Shown in pieces: positions 1-9,162 of a stretch of DNA of 64,000 nt (positions are counted from its first letter, which is position 1; every line of letters starts with the position of its first letter). The notes under the pieces are model-generated. The model was given only the letters and a program-made list of their open reading frames with translations. It was not told the origin of the DNA and ran no database searches. A program made the position numbers and the translations under genes. Origin of the DNA: an uncultured Saprospiraceae bacterium (GTDB lineage: Bacteria > Bacteroidota > Bacteroidia > Chitinophagales > Saprospiraceae); assembly GCA_937951615.1 (NCBI GenBank), contig CALFBH010000041.1, positions 62,001 to 126,000 on the forward strand, given 5' to 3'.

Positions 1-431
1 GCACAGACTAAGATGGCTGAATCGCGGTTGAGTTCACTGTCTTCTGCATATATTTTTACATAAGCATCTGGCAGATCTATTTGGGTATCTGATTCGCATA
101 ACTGTATGGCTTTTGCTGGAATTTTCTGTATCAAATTGTGTAAAACCGGGCGGCGAAATGTAGGAATAATAAAAGTAAAGTCCGCTGTTCCTAATCGCTC
201 TAATGTCCATTGGTCAAAATGGTCTTTGTGTTCGTGGCTGACATAAACGTACTTTTCCTTTTCTTGATTTTGAAATTTTTGTTGTACAAGATCCAGTAAA
301 TGATGATTGCAGGGAAATTGAAACCAACTAGCGTCAAAAGCTCCATTTGGCGAAAGCCAGGCATCTATCAAAATAATAGTTTGTCGGGTTTCTACCAAAA
401 AACCTGCATGTCCGAGAAAAGTAATGTGCAT
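1..431 (-). CDS. Metallo-beta-lactamase-fold hydrolase, 3' end outside window
   Basis: This is the N-terminal about 143 residues of a minus-strand gene that runs off the left edge. It starts at the ATG complementary to 429-431 with MHITFLGHAGFLVET, a typical first strand of the MBL fold. The metal-binding motif SHEHKDHFD (HxHxDH) lies at about residues 76-84. An opening of this kind is common in UlaG-like and lipid phosphodiesterase-like MBL proteins of Bacteroidota, often annotated only as MBL fold hydrolases or as Rieske-associated MBL proteins. The substrate cannot be told from this fragment. It is divergent from hflX, with a spacer of about 100 bp holding the small inverted repeat ACGAAA-TACG-TTTCGT. 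Confidence 0.75.
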   Translation of the reverse strand, partial: MHITFLGHAGFLVETRQTIILIDAWLSPNGAFDASWFQFPCNHHLLDLVQQKFQNQEKEKYVYVSHEHKDHFDQWTLERLGTADFTFIIPTFRRPVLHNLIQKIPAKAIQLCESDTQIDLPDAYVKIYAEDSELNRDSAILVC

Positions 432-532
432 GGGGCAAAAATAAGACTTGTCAGTCTAATGAACTTAATCTTTACGAAATACGTTTCGTGAAATGCACCG
501 AATTTAGTTAATTTACACTCAAAATCAATTAT

Positions 533-1741
533 ATGGCAGACTGGAACTTAGGCGAAAAGAAAAAACAAGGGTTAAGAAAAAAGACAGAACGTGCTGTTCT
601 TATCGCTGTGGTCACACAAGAGCAGACGATGGAGCAGGCAGAGGAGTATTTGGATGAACTAGACTTTCTGGCAAAGACTGCCGGAGCAAAAACCTGTAAG
701 CGATTTATCCAAAAAATGGGGCGACCGAATAAGCGGACTTATATCGGCAAGGGCAAACTCCAAGAGATTATCGACTATGTAGAAGCGAATGACATAGATT
801 TGGTGATTTTCGACGACGACCTTTCTGGTAAACAAACCAGCATTCTTGAGGAAGAAATCAAGCGGAAGATTTTAGATCGAAGTACCTTAATTCTAGATAT
901 TTTCGCAAGTCGTGCGCAAACCGCACAAGCCAGGACACAGGTAGAACTGGCTCAAATGCAATACCTGCTCCCTCGTCTGCGCGGACTCTGGACACACTTG
1001 GAACGTCAGCGAGGTGGTATTGGAATGCGTGGACCAGGGGAGACAGAAATCGAGACAGATCGTCGGATTATACGCGACAAAATCGCTTTGTACAAAAAGA
1101 AGCTGGAAAAAATAGATCTGCAAAATGCTACCCGCCGCAAAAACCGTGGGCAGTTGATTCGTGTTGCGCTGGTCGGCTACACCAATGTCGGAAAATCCAC
1201 CATCATGAACATCCTCAGCAAGTCGGACGTCTTTGCTGAAAACAAACTTTTTGCGACATTGGATACCACAGTGCGCAAAGTTGTCTTCGGGCAAATGCCT
1301 TTTTTACTGTCAGATACTGTTGGTTTTATTCGTAAATTGCCGACCCACCTGATTGAGAGTTTTAAATCAACACTTGATGAAGTACGGGAAAGTGATTTGC
1401 TGATACATGTTGTGGACATCGCTCATCCCAATTATGAAGATCATCTTGCTGTGGTCTCACAGACCTTAAAAGACTTAAATGCAGAAGATATTCCGATGCT
1501 TCTGATCTTTAATAAAATGGACTTATATCGGAAACGGTATTTTGACAAAATGCTGGAAGCAGAGACCAAGGCAGAGATTGAAGCAGAACTCAAGGTCAGT
1601 CTCACCAAACAACATGAGGTCGAAACGGTATTTATTTCTGCGATTAACAAAGAAAATATTGACACCTTACGGGAAAAGCTTCGTATAATGGTGAAAGACA
1701 AGTATACAGTGCGTTATCCGCATCAGACTAAATTTTGGTAA
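533..1741 (+). CDS. hflX: GTPase HflX
   Basis: The product is the ribosome-associated GTPase HflX, which splits stalled or hibernating 70S ribosomes under stress. The 402-residue length is normal. The HflX N-terminal domain fills about residues 20-160, the family signature RGPGETEIETDRR is at about 166-178, the P-loop GYTNVGKST at 215-223, the G3 motif DTVGFI at about 261 and the G4 motif NKMD at about 328. The ATG at 533 follows an AT-rich leader without a Shine-Dalgarno sequence. The stop is only two bases upstream of the next gene's ATG, so the aminopeptidase is probably co-transcribed and translationally coupled. Confidence 0.96.
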   Translation: MADWNLGEKKKQGLRKKTERAVLIAVVTQEQTMEQAEEYLDELDFLAKTAGAKTCKRFIQKMGRPNKRTYIGKGKLQEIIDYVEANDIDLVIFDDDLSGKQTSILEEEIKRKILDRSTLILDIFASRAQTAQARTQVELAQMQYLLPRLRGLWTHLERQRGGIGMRGPGETEIETDRRIIRDKIALYKKKLEKIDLQNATRRKNRGQLIRVALVGYTNVGKSTIMNILSKSDVFAENKLFATLDTTVRKVVFGQMPFLLSDTVGFIRKLPTHLIESFKSTLDEVRESDLLIHVVDIAHPNYEDHLAVVSQTLKDLNAEDIPMLLIFNKMDLYRKRYFDKMLEAETKAEIEAELKVSLTKQHEVETVFISAINKENIDTLREKLRIMVKDKYTVRYPHQTKFW

Positions 1742-1743
1742 AA

Positions 1744-2847
1744 ATGATCAACACCTTATTACAAAAATACGCAAAACTACTGGTTAATTATTCTCTAGAT
1801 GTACAGCCTGGCGAACGGGTACTGATTCGTTCTACAACGCTGGGCGAACCGCTCGTCAGAGAAGTCTTTCGAGAAACCTTACGTGCAGGCGGACATCCTT
1901 ATACGATGTTTGAATTTCAAGGTGAAACACGCATTATGATGGAGGAAGGCAATGAGTTTCAACTCACCCATACGCCAGCCTTTTTGCAAATTGCCATGGA
2001 AAATTTTGACTGCTACCTGCGCATCATGGCGCCGTATAATCTACGTAGCATGCAGGGCATTGACGCTCAAAAAGCCAGTCTGTATAAAGCTGGTCGCGCC
2101 AGTCTGATGAAAACATACTCAGAACGCACCGCCACCCGCGACCTCAAGCGTTCTTTGTGTCAATACCCTACCCTTGCCAATGCCCAGGAGGCTGGTATGT
2201 CACTAGAAGCTTATACTGAATTTGTGTTCCAGGCTTGTTTTGTCTTTGAAGAAAACCCAGAAGAAAAATGGCTGGAAGTCCGCAATTATCAACAAGCGAT
2301 TGTAGATGTATTGAATCGTCATGAAAATATCCGCTATAGAAATGAGCAGTTTGATATTGAATTTTCTACCAAAGGACGTATCTGGATCAACTCCGATGGG
2401 CAAACCAATATGCCTTCCGGTGAAGTGTATACTTCCCCCGTTGAGGATTCGGTGAACGGTAAAATACATTTCAGCTTACCAGCTTTCCATAATGGACATG
2501 AAGTGAACGATGCCACGCTTTGGGTAAAAAATGGAGAAATTTATAAATGGGAAGCCAAAAAAGGGAAAAATTACCTCGACTATGTGTTCAAACTAGACGG
2601 CGCAAGGCGTTTTGGCGAAGCTGCTATCGGTACCAATCGAAATATACAGCGCATCACTAAGAATATTCTTTTTGATGAAAAAATAGGCGGCACGGTACAC
2701 ATGGCCATCGGACAGTCTTATCTGCAAACTGGCGGCAAAAACCAGTCTTCTATCCACTGGGACATGATTACTGAAATGAATAATGGTGGAGAAATTTATG
2801 CCGATGGGCAATTGATTTATAAGAATGGAGATTTTTTATTTTTGTAA
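1744..2847 (+). CDS. M29-family aminopeptidase (AmpS/thermophilic aminopeptidase type)
   Basis: This 367-residue cytosolic metalloaminopeptidase matches the M29 family pattern. It has an N-terminal LLQKYAKLLVNYSLDVQPGE segment, a central GRIWINSDGQTNMPSGEVYTSP-type region (bearing the metal-ligand Glu), AAIGTNRNIQRITKNILFDEKIGGTVHMAIG-like C-terminal ligand stretches, and SIHWDMI near the end, where the last His/Asp ligands lie. A TTG in frame at 1735 would extend the ORF by three codons into hflX. The ATG at 1744 is preferred because the homologous segment begins just after it. It lies directly behind hflX, so an operon is likely. Confidence 0.9.
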   Translation: MINTLLQKYAKLLVNYSLDVQPGERVLIRSTTLGEPLVREVFRETLRAGGHPYTMFEFQGETRIMMEEGNEFQLTHTPAFLQIAMENFDCYLRIMAPYNLRSMQGIDAQKASLYKAGRASLMKTYSERTATRDLKRSLCQYPTLANAQEAGMSLEAYTEFVFQACFVFEENPEEKWLEVRNYQQAIVDVLNRHENIRYRNEQFDIEFSTKGRIWINSDGQTNMPSGEVYTSPVEDSVNGKIHFSLPAFHNGHEVNDATLWVKNGEIYKWEAKKGKNYLDYVFKLDGARRFGEAAIGTNRNIQRITKNILFDEKIGGTVHMAIGQSYLQTGGKNQSSIHWDMITEMNNGGEIYADGQLIYKNGDFLFL

Positions 2848-2993
2848 AAATGTCCTCAGTCCATAGTCCATGGACGATAGCTGCCAAGCAAGTTTGGACA
2901 AACTATCTGATTTTTCACTCATTTTGCAAAGCAAAATGTTTTTAAAATAATTGTTTTGCGCAACAACTCGCAACACGACAACTCGCAACACAC
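2848..2993 (+). repeat. Word-repeat spacer with central palindrome before nadD
   Basis: The spacer between the aminopeptidase and nadD begins with GTCCATAGTCCATGGAC-type words and passes through the palindrome CATTTTGCAAAGCAAAATG at about 2924-2942. It ends with repeats of CAACTCGCAACAC that run straight into the nadD start codon. No Shine-Dalgarno sequence is visible. The A/C-rich part would be an unstructured 5' leader of nadD. Confidence 0.6.
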
Positions 2994-3566
2994 ATGAAAG
3001 TTGGACTGTTTTTCGGTTCTTTCAACCCCATCCACACCGGACACTTGATTATTGCCAATTATATGGCGACACAGACGGACTTAGATTGTGTCTGGCTGGT
3101 TGTTTCTCCACAAAATCCATTAAAAAATAAGGCTTCTCTCGCTGGCGATTATGACCGGCTGACGATGGTCAGGCTGGCTATTGATGATAACCCGGCTTTA
3201 CAGGCTTCAGATATTGAATTTGGTCTGCCTAAGCCTTCTTACACCATTGATACGCTGACCTATTTGCAGGAAAAACATCCTACGTATGAGTTCGCGCTCA
3301 TTATGGGTGGCGACAATATCGCTACGCTCCACAAGTGGAAAAACTATGAGCAGATACTCAATAACTACGAAATATATGTGTATCAACGCCCAGAATATGA
3401 CTTGGGCGAATTGGCAGAACATAAAAATGTCCACGTCTATGAAGCTCCGCTGATGCAGATTTCAGCTACTTATATTAGAAAATGTTTAAGAGAAGGCAAG
3501 TCCATCAAATACCTTGTTTCTGATAAGGTGATGGAGGAAATTATGGCGGGGCATTTGTATCAGTAG
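2994..3566 (+). CDS. nadD: Nicotinate-nucleotide adenylyltransferase
   Basis: NadD joins nicotinate mononucleotide to the AMP moiety of ATP in NAD synthesis. The 190-residue length is typical. The nucleotidyltransferase motif GSFNPIHTGH is at residues 8-17. The family signature MGGDNIATLHKWKNYEQIL lies in the middle, and ISATYIRKCLREG is the C-terminal ISSTxIR-type motif. The ATG at 2994 is immediately preceded by CAACTCGCAACACAC word repeats. The segment after the stop (3567-3611) is G/T-rich with GTGATTGGTGATT-like words. Confidence 0.96.
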   Translation: MKVGLFFGSFNPIHTGHLIIANYMATQTDLDCVWLVVSPQNPLKNKASLAGDYDRLTMVRLAIDDNPALQASDIEFGLPKPSYTIDTLTYLQEKHPTYEFALIMGGDNIATLHKWKNYEQILNNYEIYVYQRPEYDLGELAEHKNVHVYEAPLMQISATYIRKCLREGKSIKYLVSDKVMEEIMAGHLYQ

Positions 3567-3755
3567 TTTGGGTGATTGGTGATTAAGGTATTGGTAATTG
3601 GTGTAATAGGGAGGCAAGGAATAAATAACTCACCTCTTATTTGGCATAATTTGTTTTATGCTCGCCTTTGCTTAACTTTGTTATTATCATTTATTTATTC
3701 ATAAGTTGATAGCTTTTTTCAAAAAGCTAAGAGACGAACTAAAATGACTTTTATC

Positions 3756-4721
3756 TCAACTCCCTGAATCCGTCTCCGTCTCCGTCTCTCCGCCTTCATC
3801 ACCTTCTTCCGTATCTTCTTCGACATTACCTTTTGGCAATTTTCTACCTGGCAGAATAGGTCTTGATTTATATTTTTTCTCTTCCTCCTGTTCTACTTCC
3901 TTGTCGTCTGTCTTCTTATCGTCAGGCGTATTTGCTTTTTTATTGTCTTGTTCTTTATCAGATCCGGGTTTTGGTTTTTCGTCTTTTTTGGCATCTTTTT
4001 GTGCTACTGGTTTGTCCGCAGGTTTTTGTGTAGACTTTTTGTCCGTCACTGTTCCTGTGAGGTATAGCTCATATTCTGCTGGAAGTGCATCCGTCAGGAC
4101 GGTGACTTTACTCTGCACACGTCCTAGCTTTCCTGTACTATTGAAAGTGACTTTCACATCGCTCGTTTCACCGGGCATGATGGGCATAAAAGAATATTCA
4201 GGACGCGTACAGCCGCAGGAAGCCGTTGTATTCAGGATATTGAGTGGTGCGTTTCCTACGTTTTTGATGGTAAATACCTTCTTAATAACATCGCCCTGTG
4301 CAATATATCCATAATCATGAGTAGGATTGATCAATTTCACAACAGCTGCGCCTGCTGGACGTGGAGCTATTGGTTTTGGAGCTGGCTGAAATTCTCTGGT
4401 TTTTGTTGTTGTTACCGGAGTTTGGGTTACTTGTTTTTGAGTATTGACCTGTACAGGCGGCGGCGTCTGAGTTGTAGTCACTACAGGCGGCGGTGTTGTT
4501 ACATTGACTGTTTTTACAGGCGGTGGCGTTGTAGGCGGCGTATTGACAACTGTCGCAGGTACTTCTGTTATTGCAGGAGTAGGTTCGACTTTTGGAGGAA
4601 GTTCAGCCTTGACTGTTTTTGCTTCGACTTCTGGTATATTAGCTGTCTGATTTTCCTGATCGCTGACGCAGGCTGTACCTAATAGCGAGCAGAACAACAA
4701 AGCACAAATAAAACGTTGCAT
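3756..4721 (-). CDS. DUF1573-domain lipoprotein
   Basis: This is a 321-residue exported lipoprotein. The signal peptide ends in the lipobox LLGTAC with the acylated Cys at residue 18. Residues about 30-125 are a Pro/Thr/Val-rich linker. A DUF1573 immunoglobulin-like domain follows at about 128-225, with the family hallmark TTASCGCTRPE. The last about 95 residues are a low-complexity Lys/Asp/Glu tail ending in alternating Glu and Thr. DUF1573 proteins are abundant in Bacteroidota and their molecular role is unknown. The spacer downstream of the stop (3567-3755) has no gene. Confidence 0.88.
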   Translation of the reverse strand: MQRFICALLFCSLLGTACVSDQENQTANIPEVEAKTVKAELPPKVEPTPAITEVPATVVNTPPTTPPPVKTVNVTTPPPVVTTTQTPPPVQVNTQKQVTQTPVTTTKTREFQPAPKPIAPRPAGAAVVKLINPTHDYGYIAQGDVIKKVFTIKNVGNAPLNILNTTASCGCTRPEYSFMPIMPGETSDVKVTFNSTGKLGRVQSKVTVLTDALPAEYELYLTGTVTDKKSTQKPADKPVAQKDAKKDEKPKPGSDKEQDNKKANTPDDKKTDDKEVEQEEEKKYKSRPILPGRKLPKGNVEEDTEEGDEGGETETETDSGS

Positions 4722-4849
4722 GAGTATTTATTTAAAAGATTTTGGGATGACTACTGCAAAAATAGCAATTATCTACGATACGAGGCACATATTCCGTGCC
4801 ACACCCTATACAACGTATATTTTACCTAAATGGTTAGTTCAAAATTTAA

Positions 4850-6163
4850 TTAATAATTGACGAATCGCAAAATAATGTTTGTCCGACGCTTTTGTAGAAG
4901 TTTCATTTGTGGTGTTTTTCTCCATTTTGTATAATGATATTCCGCTTTTATGTCCTTACTTTTTTTGTGTAAAAAAATGATTACTTTTAACAATATTGGC
5001 AGAAGCAAAAAATATAGCGTGGCAATCTTCCAAGTCGTAAAATAGGCAAGAACAAAACTTTGCAGCAGCCATACAATCGGAAACAGAAACAAACTCACCG
5101 TGAAGGCGAACGTCGAGTAAAAAATTGGGTCTTTTGCTTTTGGTAAAACATACTTTTTCAATAGTGAATAAGGAAGTATACAATTGATAAGTCCAAATAA
5201 CACGATAGGCAACAGTAATATTCCGGCTAAGATATAAAGCATAAAACGAGTATTAGAAGCTTGCTTTTCCATTACCTTATAGTTCAGTTTTAATCTGGCT
5301 AAGTCTTCATTATAAGCAAGGGTTTCTTCTGCAATGGTATTGAAATAAGCTTCGTCTTCGGCAATTATCCGCTCTGATTTTGCAATGATAAATTGGTCTG
5401 ATTTAAAATTTCTGAACAAAGGTTTCTTTTCCTTTGGCTGTTCCTTCTGAATCGTGGAACGCAGTATTTTTCTCAGGCTTTCTATGACTTCATAATGGGC
5501 TTCGCTTTCAATATGAATTGTCAGCGATTGTAGTTGTTTTTCCAAGTCTTCTTTGAGTCGTTTGATGCCCTTTGCAGGATGGTTTTTATATTCAGTTTTG
5601 TATGCTTTTACTTCTATAGCTTTGCCAAAAAAAATCAAGGTATCCGTCCCAACTTCTTGCGGGGCTTCAAAGTATATTCCAATCGGCACAACACAAATTC
5701 CACTGCCAAAATCGGTCGCTTCTTCTGCCTTGAAAGCCATTCGCGCAAAGCCTTTTTTCAGTGGACGGATTCGGCGTGCTGCGCCATGATTGCCTTCAGG
5801 GAAAATTTTTATTGTATCTCCGGCGTGAAGCCGCTTGATGACCTCCGCAAAAGTCGCTTTGTTCTGAGTTATAATATCCACCTTGTCCCTCGGTCGAAAT
5901 ATCGGAATCATCTTGACCGATCGCATAAAACGCTCTATCCAACCCTTTTTAAAAATATCACTCCGCGCAATAAAAGACAACTGACGATCATTCACGGCTG
6001 CCGTTATGACCAAGGTATCTATCAACGCATTTTGATGATTGGGCGTGTATAAAGCTGGCGCGGGCAGGTCCTCATTGCCATACACTTCTACCCTGCCCAA
6101 ATAGATTTTGAGTCCGATTTGTACCAGGCGGAGGAGAATGCTGTATGGTAGTGAATATTGCAT
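4850..6163 (-). CDS. PlsC-like glycerol-phosphate acyltransferase with C-terminal membrane segments
   Basis: This 437-residue membrane protein belongs to the lysophosphatidic acid acyltransferase family. Motif I is NHQNALID at residues 42-49, the NHxNxxxD variant seen in large Bacteroidota PlsC-like enzymes. The FPEGNHG motif near residue 120 is the glycerol-phosphate binding motif III. Residues about 225-300 are a charged helical region, and at least three hydrophobic segments follow between about 305 and 390. It probably transfers acyl chains onto glycerol phosphate or lyso-lipid at the inner membrane. The start is the ATG at 6161-6163. Confidence 0.88.
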   Translation of the reverse strand: MQYSLPYSILLRLVQIGLKIYLGRVEVYGNEDLPAPALYTPNHQNALIDTLVITAAVNDRQLSFIARSDIFKKGWIERFMRSVKMIPIFRPRDKVDIITQNKATFAEVIKRLHAGDTIKIFPEGNHGAARRIRPLKKGFARMAFKAEEATDFGSGICVVPIGIYFEAPQEVGTDTLIFFGKAIEVKAYKTEYKNHPAKGIKRLKEDLEKQLQSLTIHIESEAHYEVIESLRKILRSTIQKEQPKEKKPLFRNFKSDQFIIAKSERIIAEDEAYFNTIAEETLAYNEDLARLKLNYKVMEKQASNTRFMLYILAGILLLPIVLFGLINCILPYSLLKKYVLPKAKDPIFYSTFAFTVSLFLFPIVWLLQSFVLAYFTTWKIATLYFLLLPILLKVIIFLHKKSKDIKAEYHYTKWRKTPQMKLLQKRRTNIILRFVNY

Positions 6164-6360
6164 CTAAATAAAGTGAATGGTGGCAGTTTAGGTCGATGGT
6201 CAATAGTCCATGGTCGATGGCTGTCTTTTAGTATTCAGGTCGTTTCAGCATTTCATTTTGCTTTGCAAAATGCGTGCAAAGCTTATAAAGCAGGAATATT
6301 ACTGAATTGCAGCTATCGACCATCGACTATGGACTAAACTGTTACAATTAATGAATGTCG
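6164..6360. repeat. Word-repeat spacer with TTTTGC..GCAAAA palindrome
   Basis: The spacer between the convergent ATPase gene's 3' end and the acyltransferase start carries TCGATGGTCAATAGTCCATG-type words on its left side. The palindrome CATTTTGCTTTGCAAAATG lies at about 6256-6274, and complementary words (CTATCGACCATCGACTATGG) lie on its right. The arms can pair into a long imperfect hairpin. The same word family recurs at 25325-25460 and in shorter form at 2850-2875 and near 46120. Confidence 0.6.
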
Positions 6361-6378
6361 AATCAACTCAGTAACCAA

Positions 6379-7815
6379 TCACGAAGTAAGTTCTTCAAAC
6401 AAATCATCAATCATCAATTGACTTGTGACTACACTGAGGTAATATTTATTTTTTTTGACACCAAAAACAGTTATAAAAGTGAGAAATACATTTTTTTTAG
6501 TTGCTGTTTCTCTTTTAAAAATTTCTATTTTCTGCTGTAGCTGTTCCGCATAATTCTTCGAAATTTCATAGTCCGTGTTATGGAATTTCAGTTCAAATAT
6601 ATTCACACAATTATCACTCCTATCTATGACCAAATCAATCTGTGTACCTTGTGTCGTATCATTCCCTTTGTGCATCCATGTATATTCGTTTGTAATAATG
6701 CCACTAATGCCCAATGCCTTTTTAATCGGCAAAGTATGCTTTAAACAAACGTTTTCAAAAGCGTAGCCTTGCCAGATTTTATAGATGGGTTTGTCGGACA
6801 TTTGCGACCAACTATTTGTTGCCTTGTTATTATTCAAAAATTTAAAATAGAACAAGCTGTATTCATCTATCAGGCGATACAATGTTTTTTCTTTTTTTTG
6901 ATTCGGTAAAAACGTTTGCCTCACAAAACCACAGGCGATCAATTCATTAAGCAGAATAGTCAATCCACCTCCACTATTAATATTTGTTTTGGCAATAATT
7001 TCAGCGCGGGTCAAGCCTTTATTTTTAGCAGCTAATGCCGCTACAATTCCTTCATGCAGCTCACTATTTTTAAACAAAGAAGCATATAGATTAGAAAATT
7101 CGTTTTTTAAACTTGCCTGCGACACGAAAAACAAATCATCTAGAATTTGCGGAATACTCCTGCCTTGTTTTACATTTTTCAAATAAAAAGGAATCCCTCC
7201 TACACACATATATAGTTGTACAATATCCTTGGGCGTCAACTGAATGTTTTTCATCTCCAAAAAAGACCTGGTTTCCCAAAGCGTAAAGGGCATCAACTGA
7301 ATATGGGTCGTGATGCGGTTGTGTAAGCCTCCTCGATTATTGATGACTTTTTGTATAATCCATGAAGCTGCTGAACCACAAATCACCAAGATAATGTCCT
7401 CTCGTTTTGAGCAATACTGATTCCAAAAGTTATCTAGGGCTCCTAAAAAACCAGACCGAGGCGTTTCAAACCATGGGATTTCATCTAAAAAAACAACTTT
7501 TTTTTCTTCTCCTTTTAATATATTCAAATAGGATTTTAATTGTGAAAAAGCCTGTAACCAAGTTTTAGGCGGCAATGAGGGTTTTCCTCCAGCATTCGTT
7601 TCCTGCAAAGTCAGCCAGAAATTTTCTAACTGCTGCCCGAATTTTTTTTTGTGCAGACCGCTACATTCAAATACAATCTGCTGTTTATAGACCTGCCTAA
7701 TTAAAAACGTTTTGCCAACTCGCCTTCTACCATAAATCGCTACAAACTCGGCTTCATCTTTTTCCAATAATGATTCTAAAAGCCTTATTTCCGATTTCCT
7801 TCCAGCTATTTTCAT
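6379..7815 (-). CDS. AAA ATPase with DUF234-type nuclease-like C-terminus
   Basis: The 478-residue protein has the layout of the archaeal-type ATPase/DUF234 family. The P-loop GRRRVGKT is at residues 29-36, Walker B VVFLDEIPW at about 108-116, a winged-helix region at about 255-310, and a C-terminal DUF234 domain. That domain carries IDLVIDR...NIFELKF, which fits a PD-(D/E)xK nuclease core. The cellular role of this family is unknown; many copies occur per genome in Bacteroidota and archaea. The gene starts at the ATG complementary to 7813-7815, about 30 bp downstream of tandem dyad repeats (7846-7931) that probably contain its promoter. It is convergent with nothing on its 3' side and may be a mobile accessory gene. 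Confidence 0.85.
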   Translation of the reverse strand: MKIAGRKSEIRLLESLLEKDEAEFVAIYGRRRVGKTFLIRQVYKQQIVFECSGLHKKKFGQQLENFWLTLQETNAGGKPSLPPKTWLQAFSQLKSYLNILKGEEKKVVFLDEIPWFETPRSGFLGALDNFWNQYCSKREDIILVICGSAASWIIQKVINNRGGLHNRITTHIQLMPFTLWETRSFLEMKNIQLTPKDIVQLYMCVGGIPFYLKNVKQGRSIPQILDDLFFVSQASLKNEFSNLYASLFKNSELHEGIVAALAAKNKGLTRAEIIAKTNINSGGGLTILLNELIACGFVRQTFLPNQKKEKTLYRLIDEYSLFYFKFLNNNKATNSWSQMSDKPIYKIWQGYAFENVCLKHTLPIKKALGISGIITNEYTWMHKGNDTTQGTQIDLVIDRSDNCVNIFELKFHNTDYEISKNYAEQLQQKIEIFKRETATKKNVFLTFITVFGVKKNKYYLSVVTSQLMIDDLFEELTS

Positions 7816-7845
7816 AGATTATCTTTTATAAAACATCAACATATT

Positions 7846-7974
7846 TTTGGCGAAATATAAAAACTATAATTCGCCAAATAGCATTAAATATACATACTTT
7901 TGGCGAAATATAAAAACTATAATTCGCCAAATCATACCAAATACACCTCCGTTTGGCAGGATATAATATAATGC
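7846..7974 (-). promoter_or_regulatory. Tandem dyad promoter/operator repeats, 53-bp period
   Basis: Two identical 33-bp dyads lie at 7846-7878 and 7899-7931, with arms TTTGGCGAA and TTCGCCAAA around an AT-rich core. A third, degraded copy that keeps only TTTGGC begins at 7952. The starts are spaced exactly 53 bp apart. Read toward the ATPase gene, each unit contains TTTG, 15 bp, then TATATTTC, close to the Bacteroidota TTTG/TAnnTTTG promoter. The repeats therefore look like promoters overlapped by operator sites. Autoregulation of the ATPase gene is an inference. Confidence 0.6.
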
Positions 7975-8179
7975 AATCTATAAGTCGCTGTATTTCAAAA
8001 CAACATTCGTCAGACGAGTATGCCTTAAAAAAAATTAGCGTTTATATTTTGGGCAAAGTTAGACGGATGCCCCCCAAATTCACATGAAGAAATTTAGCCA
8101 CGAATGCACGAATTAATGACGAATCAACTCACAACTCGAAAACCCGCAACCCGAAACTCGCAACCCAAAAACCCGAAAC
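7975..8179. other. Spacer without a gene
   Basis: No ORF is supported here. The left part has a fragment (ATTCGTCAGACGAGTATGCC) resembling the interior of the inverted-repeat element at 17578-17730. The GCCACGAATGCACGAAT word at about 8097-8113 recurs near 20935-20960. From 8119 to the stop of the transporter gene the plus strand is made of CAACTCGCAACCCGAAA-like words, so the 3' flank of that minus-strand gene is G/T-rich. Confidence 0.5.
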
Positions 8180-9076
8180 TCACAACCCCCGCCGCGCCCA
8201 GAAAGTAGCCAGCGTCAGTCCTGAAATGATATGCCAGATGCCCCACCAGGCAGCAACGATGGTCATTCCGCCCAAGCCATCAAAGAAAGTAAAAATGAGT
8301 ACCAGCCCTAGTCCGGAATTTTGAATGCCCGTTTCTATGGAAATCGACCGACAATCTTTTTTGGGTCTTTTGAATAATTTGGGCAGGCTGTAGCCCAATA
8401 TAAAACCCAGTGTATTTTGTAGTAAGACCAACAAAATAACAGCATGAATCCATTCCAGAAACAAGTCATAATTTTTGAAAAAAGCCACGCCTATAAAGGC
8501 TAAGAAAATGACAAAGGAAAAGATTTTTATCGGCTGATTTATTTTTGCAGTAATCTTCGGAAATCGGTCGGCAAAGGTCATGCCCAGCACTAAAGGAATG
8601 CCCAGCAACATCAATACCGTTTTTAGCATTTTCCACAAATCAATATTTATATCTTTCAGCAGTTCTGCCCCGCCAGGATATAAGCCGCCATAAAACGAAA
8701 AATTGATGGGTGTCATCAGCACTGCGCCGAGTGTCGCAATTGCTGTCAAGCCGACCGAAAGTGCTGCATTGCCCTTCGCCATCGAGGACATAAAATTGGA
8801 AATATTGCCGCCCGGACAAGCCCCAACAAGTATCATCCCCAATGCCAGGCTCGGTGTAGGCCGCAATAACATAACCAGTAAAAAAGTGAGTGCAGGTAAT
8901 AAGATAAATTGTGAAATCACCCCCAAAATAGGCGAGCGAGGGTCTTTAATCATAGCACTAAAATGCGACTTCCTAATCCCTAAAGCTACACCAAACATGA
9001 TGAATCCAAGTAGAATGTTCAGGACAAACAAACTGTCTTCACTAAAATTAATCCGGACTTGATCGATGGTTTCCAT
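8180..9076 (-). CDS. Bile acid:sodium symporter (BASS) family transporter
   Basis: This 298-residue inner-membrane protein has about nine hydrophobic segments and matches the BASS/SBF family. The signature GACPGGNISNFMSSMAKGN is the first unwound-helix sodium-site region, and IETGIQNSGLGLVL is the second. The family co-transports sodium with bile acids, pantoate-like or other organic anions; the substrate here is unknown. Directly upstream of the ATG, read on the minus strand, the sequence is A/C-rich (CCAACACTTCAACACA words). The gene stands alone between the ATPase and a T9SS gene. Confidence 0.92.
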   Translation of the reverse strand: METIDQVRINFSEDSLFVLNILLGFIMFGVALGIRKSHFSAMIKDPRSPILGVISQFILLPALTFLLVMLLRPTPSLALGMILVGACPGGNISNFMSSMAKGNAALSVGLTAIATLGAVLMTPINFSFYGGLYPGGAELLKDINIDLWKMLKTVLMLLGIPLVLGMTFADRFPKITAKINQPIKIFSFVIFLAFIGVAFFKNYDLFLEWIHAVILLVLLQNTLGFILGYSLPKLFKRPKKDCRSISIETGIQNSGLGLVLIFTFFDGLGGMTIVAAWWGIWHIISGLTLATFWARRGL

Positions 9077-9162
9077 AAAATGTGTTGAAGTGTTGGCGTG
9101 TTATTGTGTTGGCGTTTTTGTACAACAACACTTCAACACCACAACACTTCAACACATTAGAT
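9077..9162 (-). repeat. CAACACTTCAACAC word-repeat hairpin spacer
   Basis: The whole 86-bp spacer consists of GTGTTGAAGTGTTG words followed by their complements CAACACTTCAACAC, which can fold into a long hairpin. On the minus strand it follows the stop of the T9SS gene with the G/T-rich arm and leads into the BASS start codon with the A/C-rich arm. Confidence 0.6.

Noticed and set aside
3901-4682. Long open frames antisense to the DUF1573 gene
   Set aside because: They are mirror frames of low-complexity Pro/Thr and Lys/Asp coding sequence and have no start context or family match.
7846-7974. Possible mini CRISPR array (33-bp repeats with 20-bp spacers)
   Set aside because: The units are perfect dyads overlapping promoter motifs, the spacers are only 20 bp and similar to each other, and there are no cas genes.
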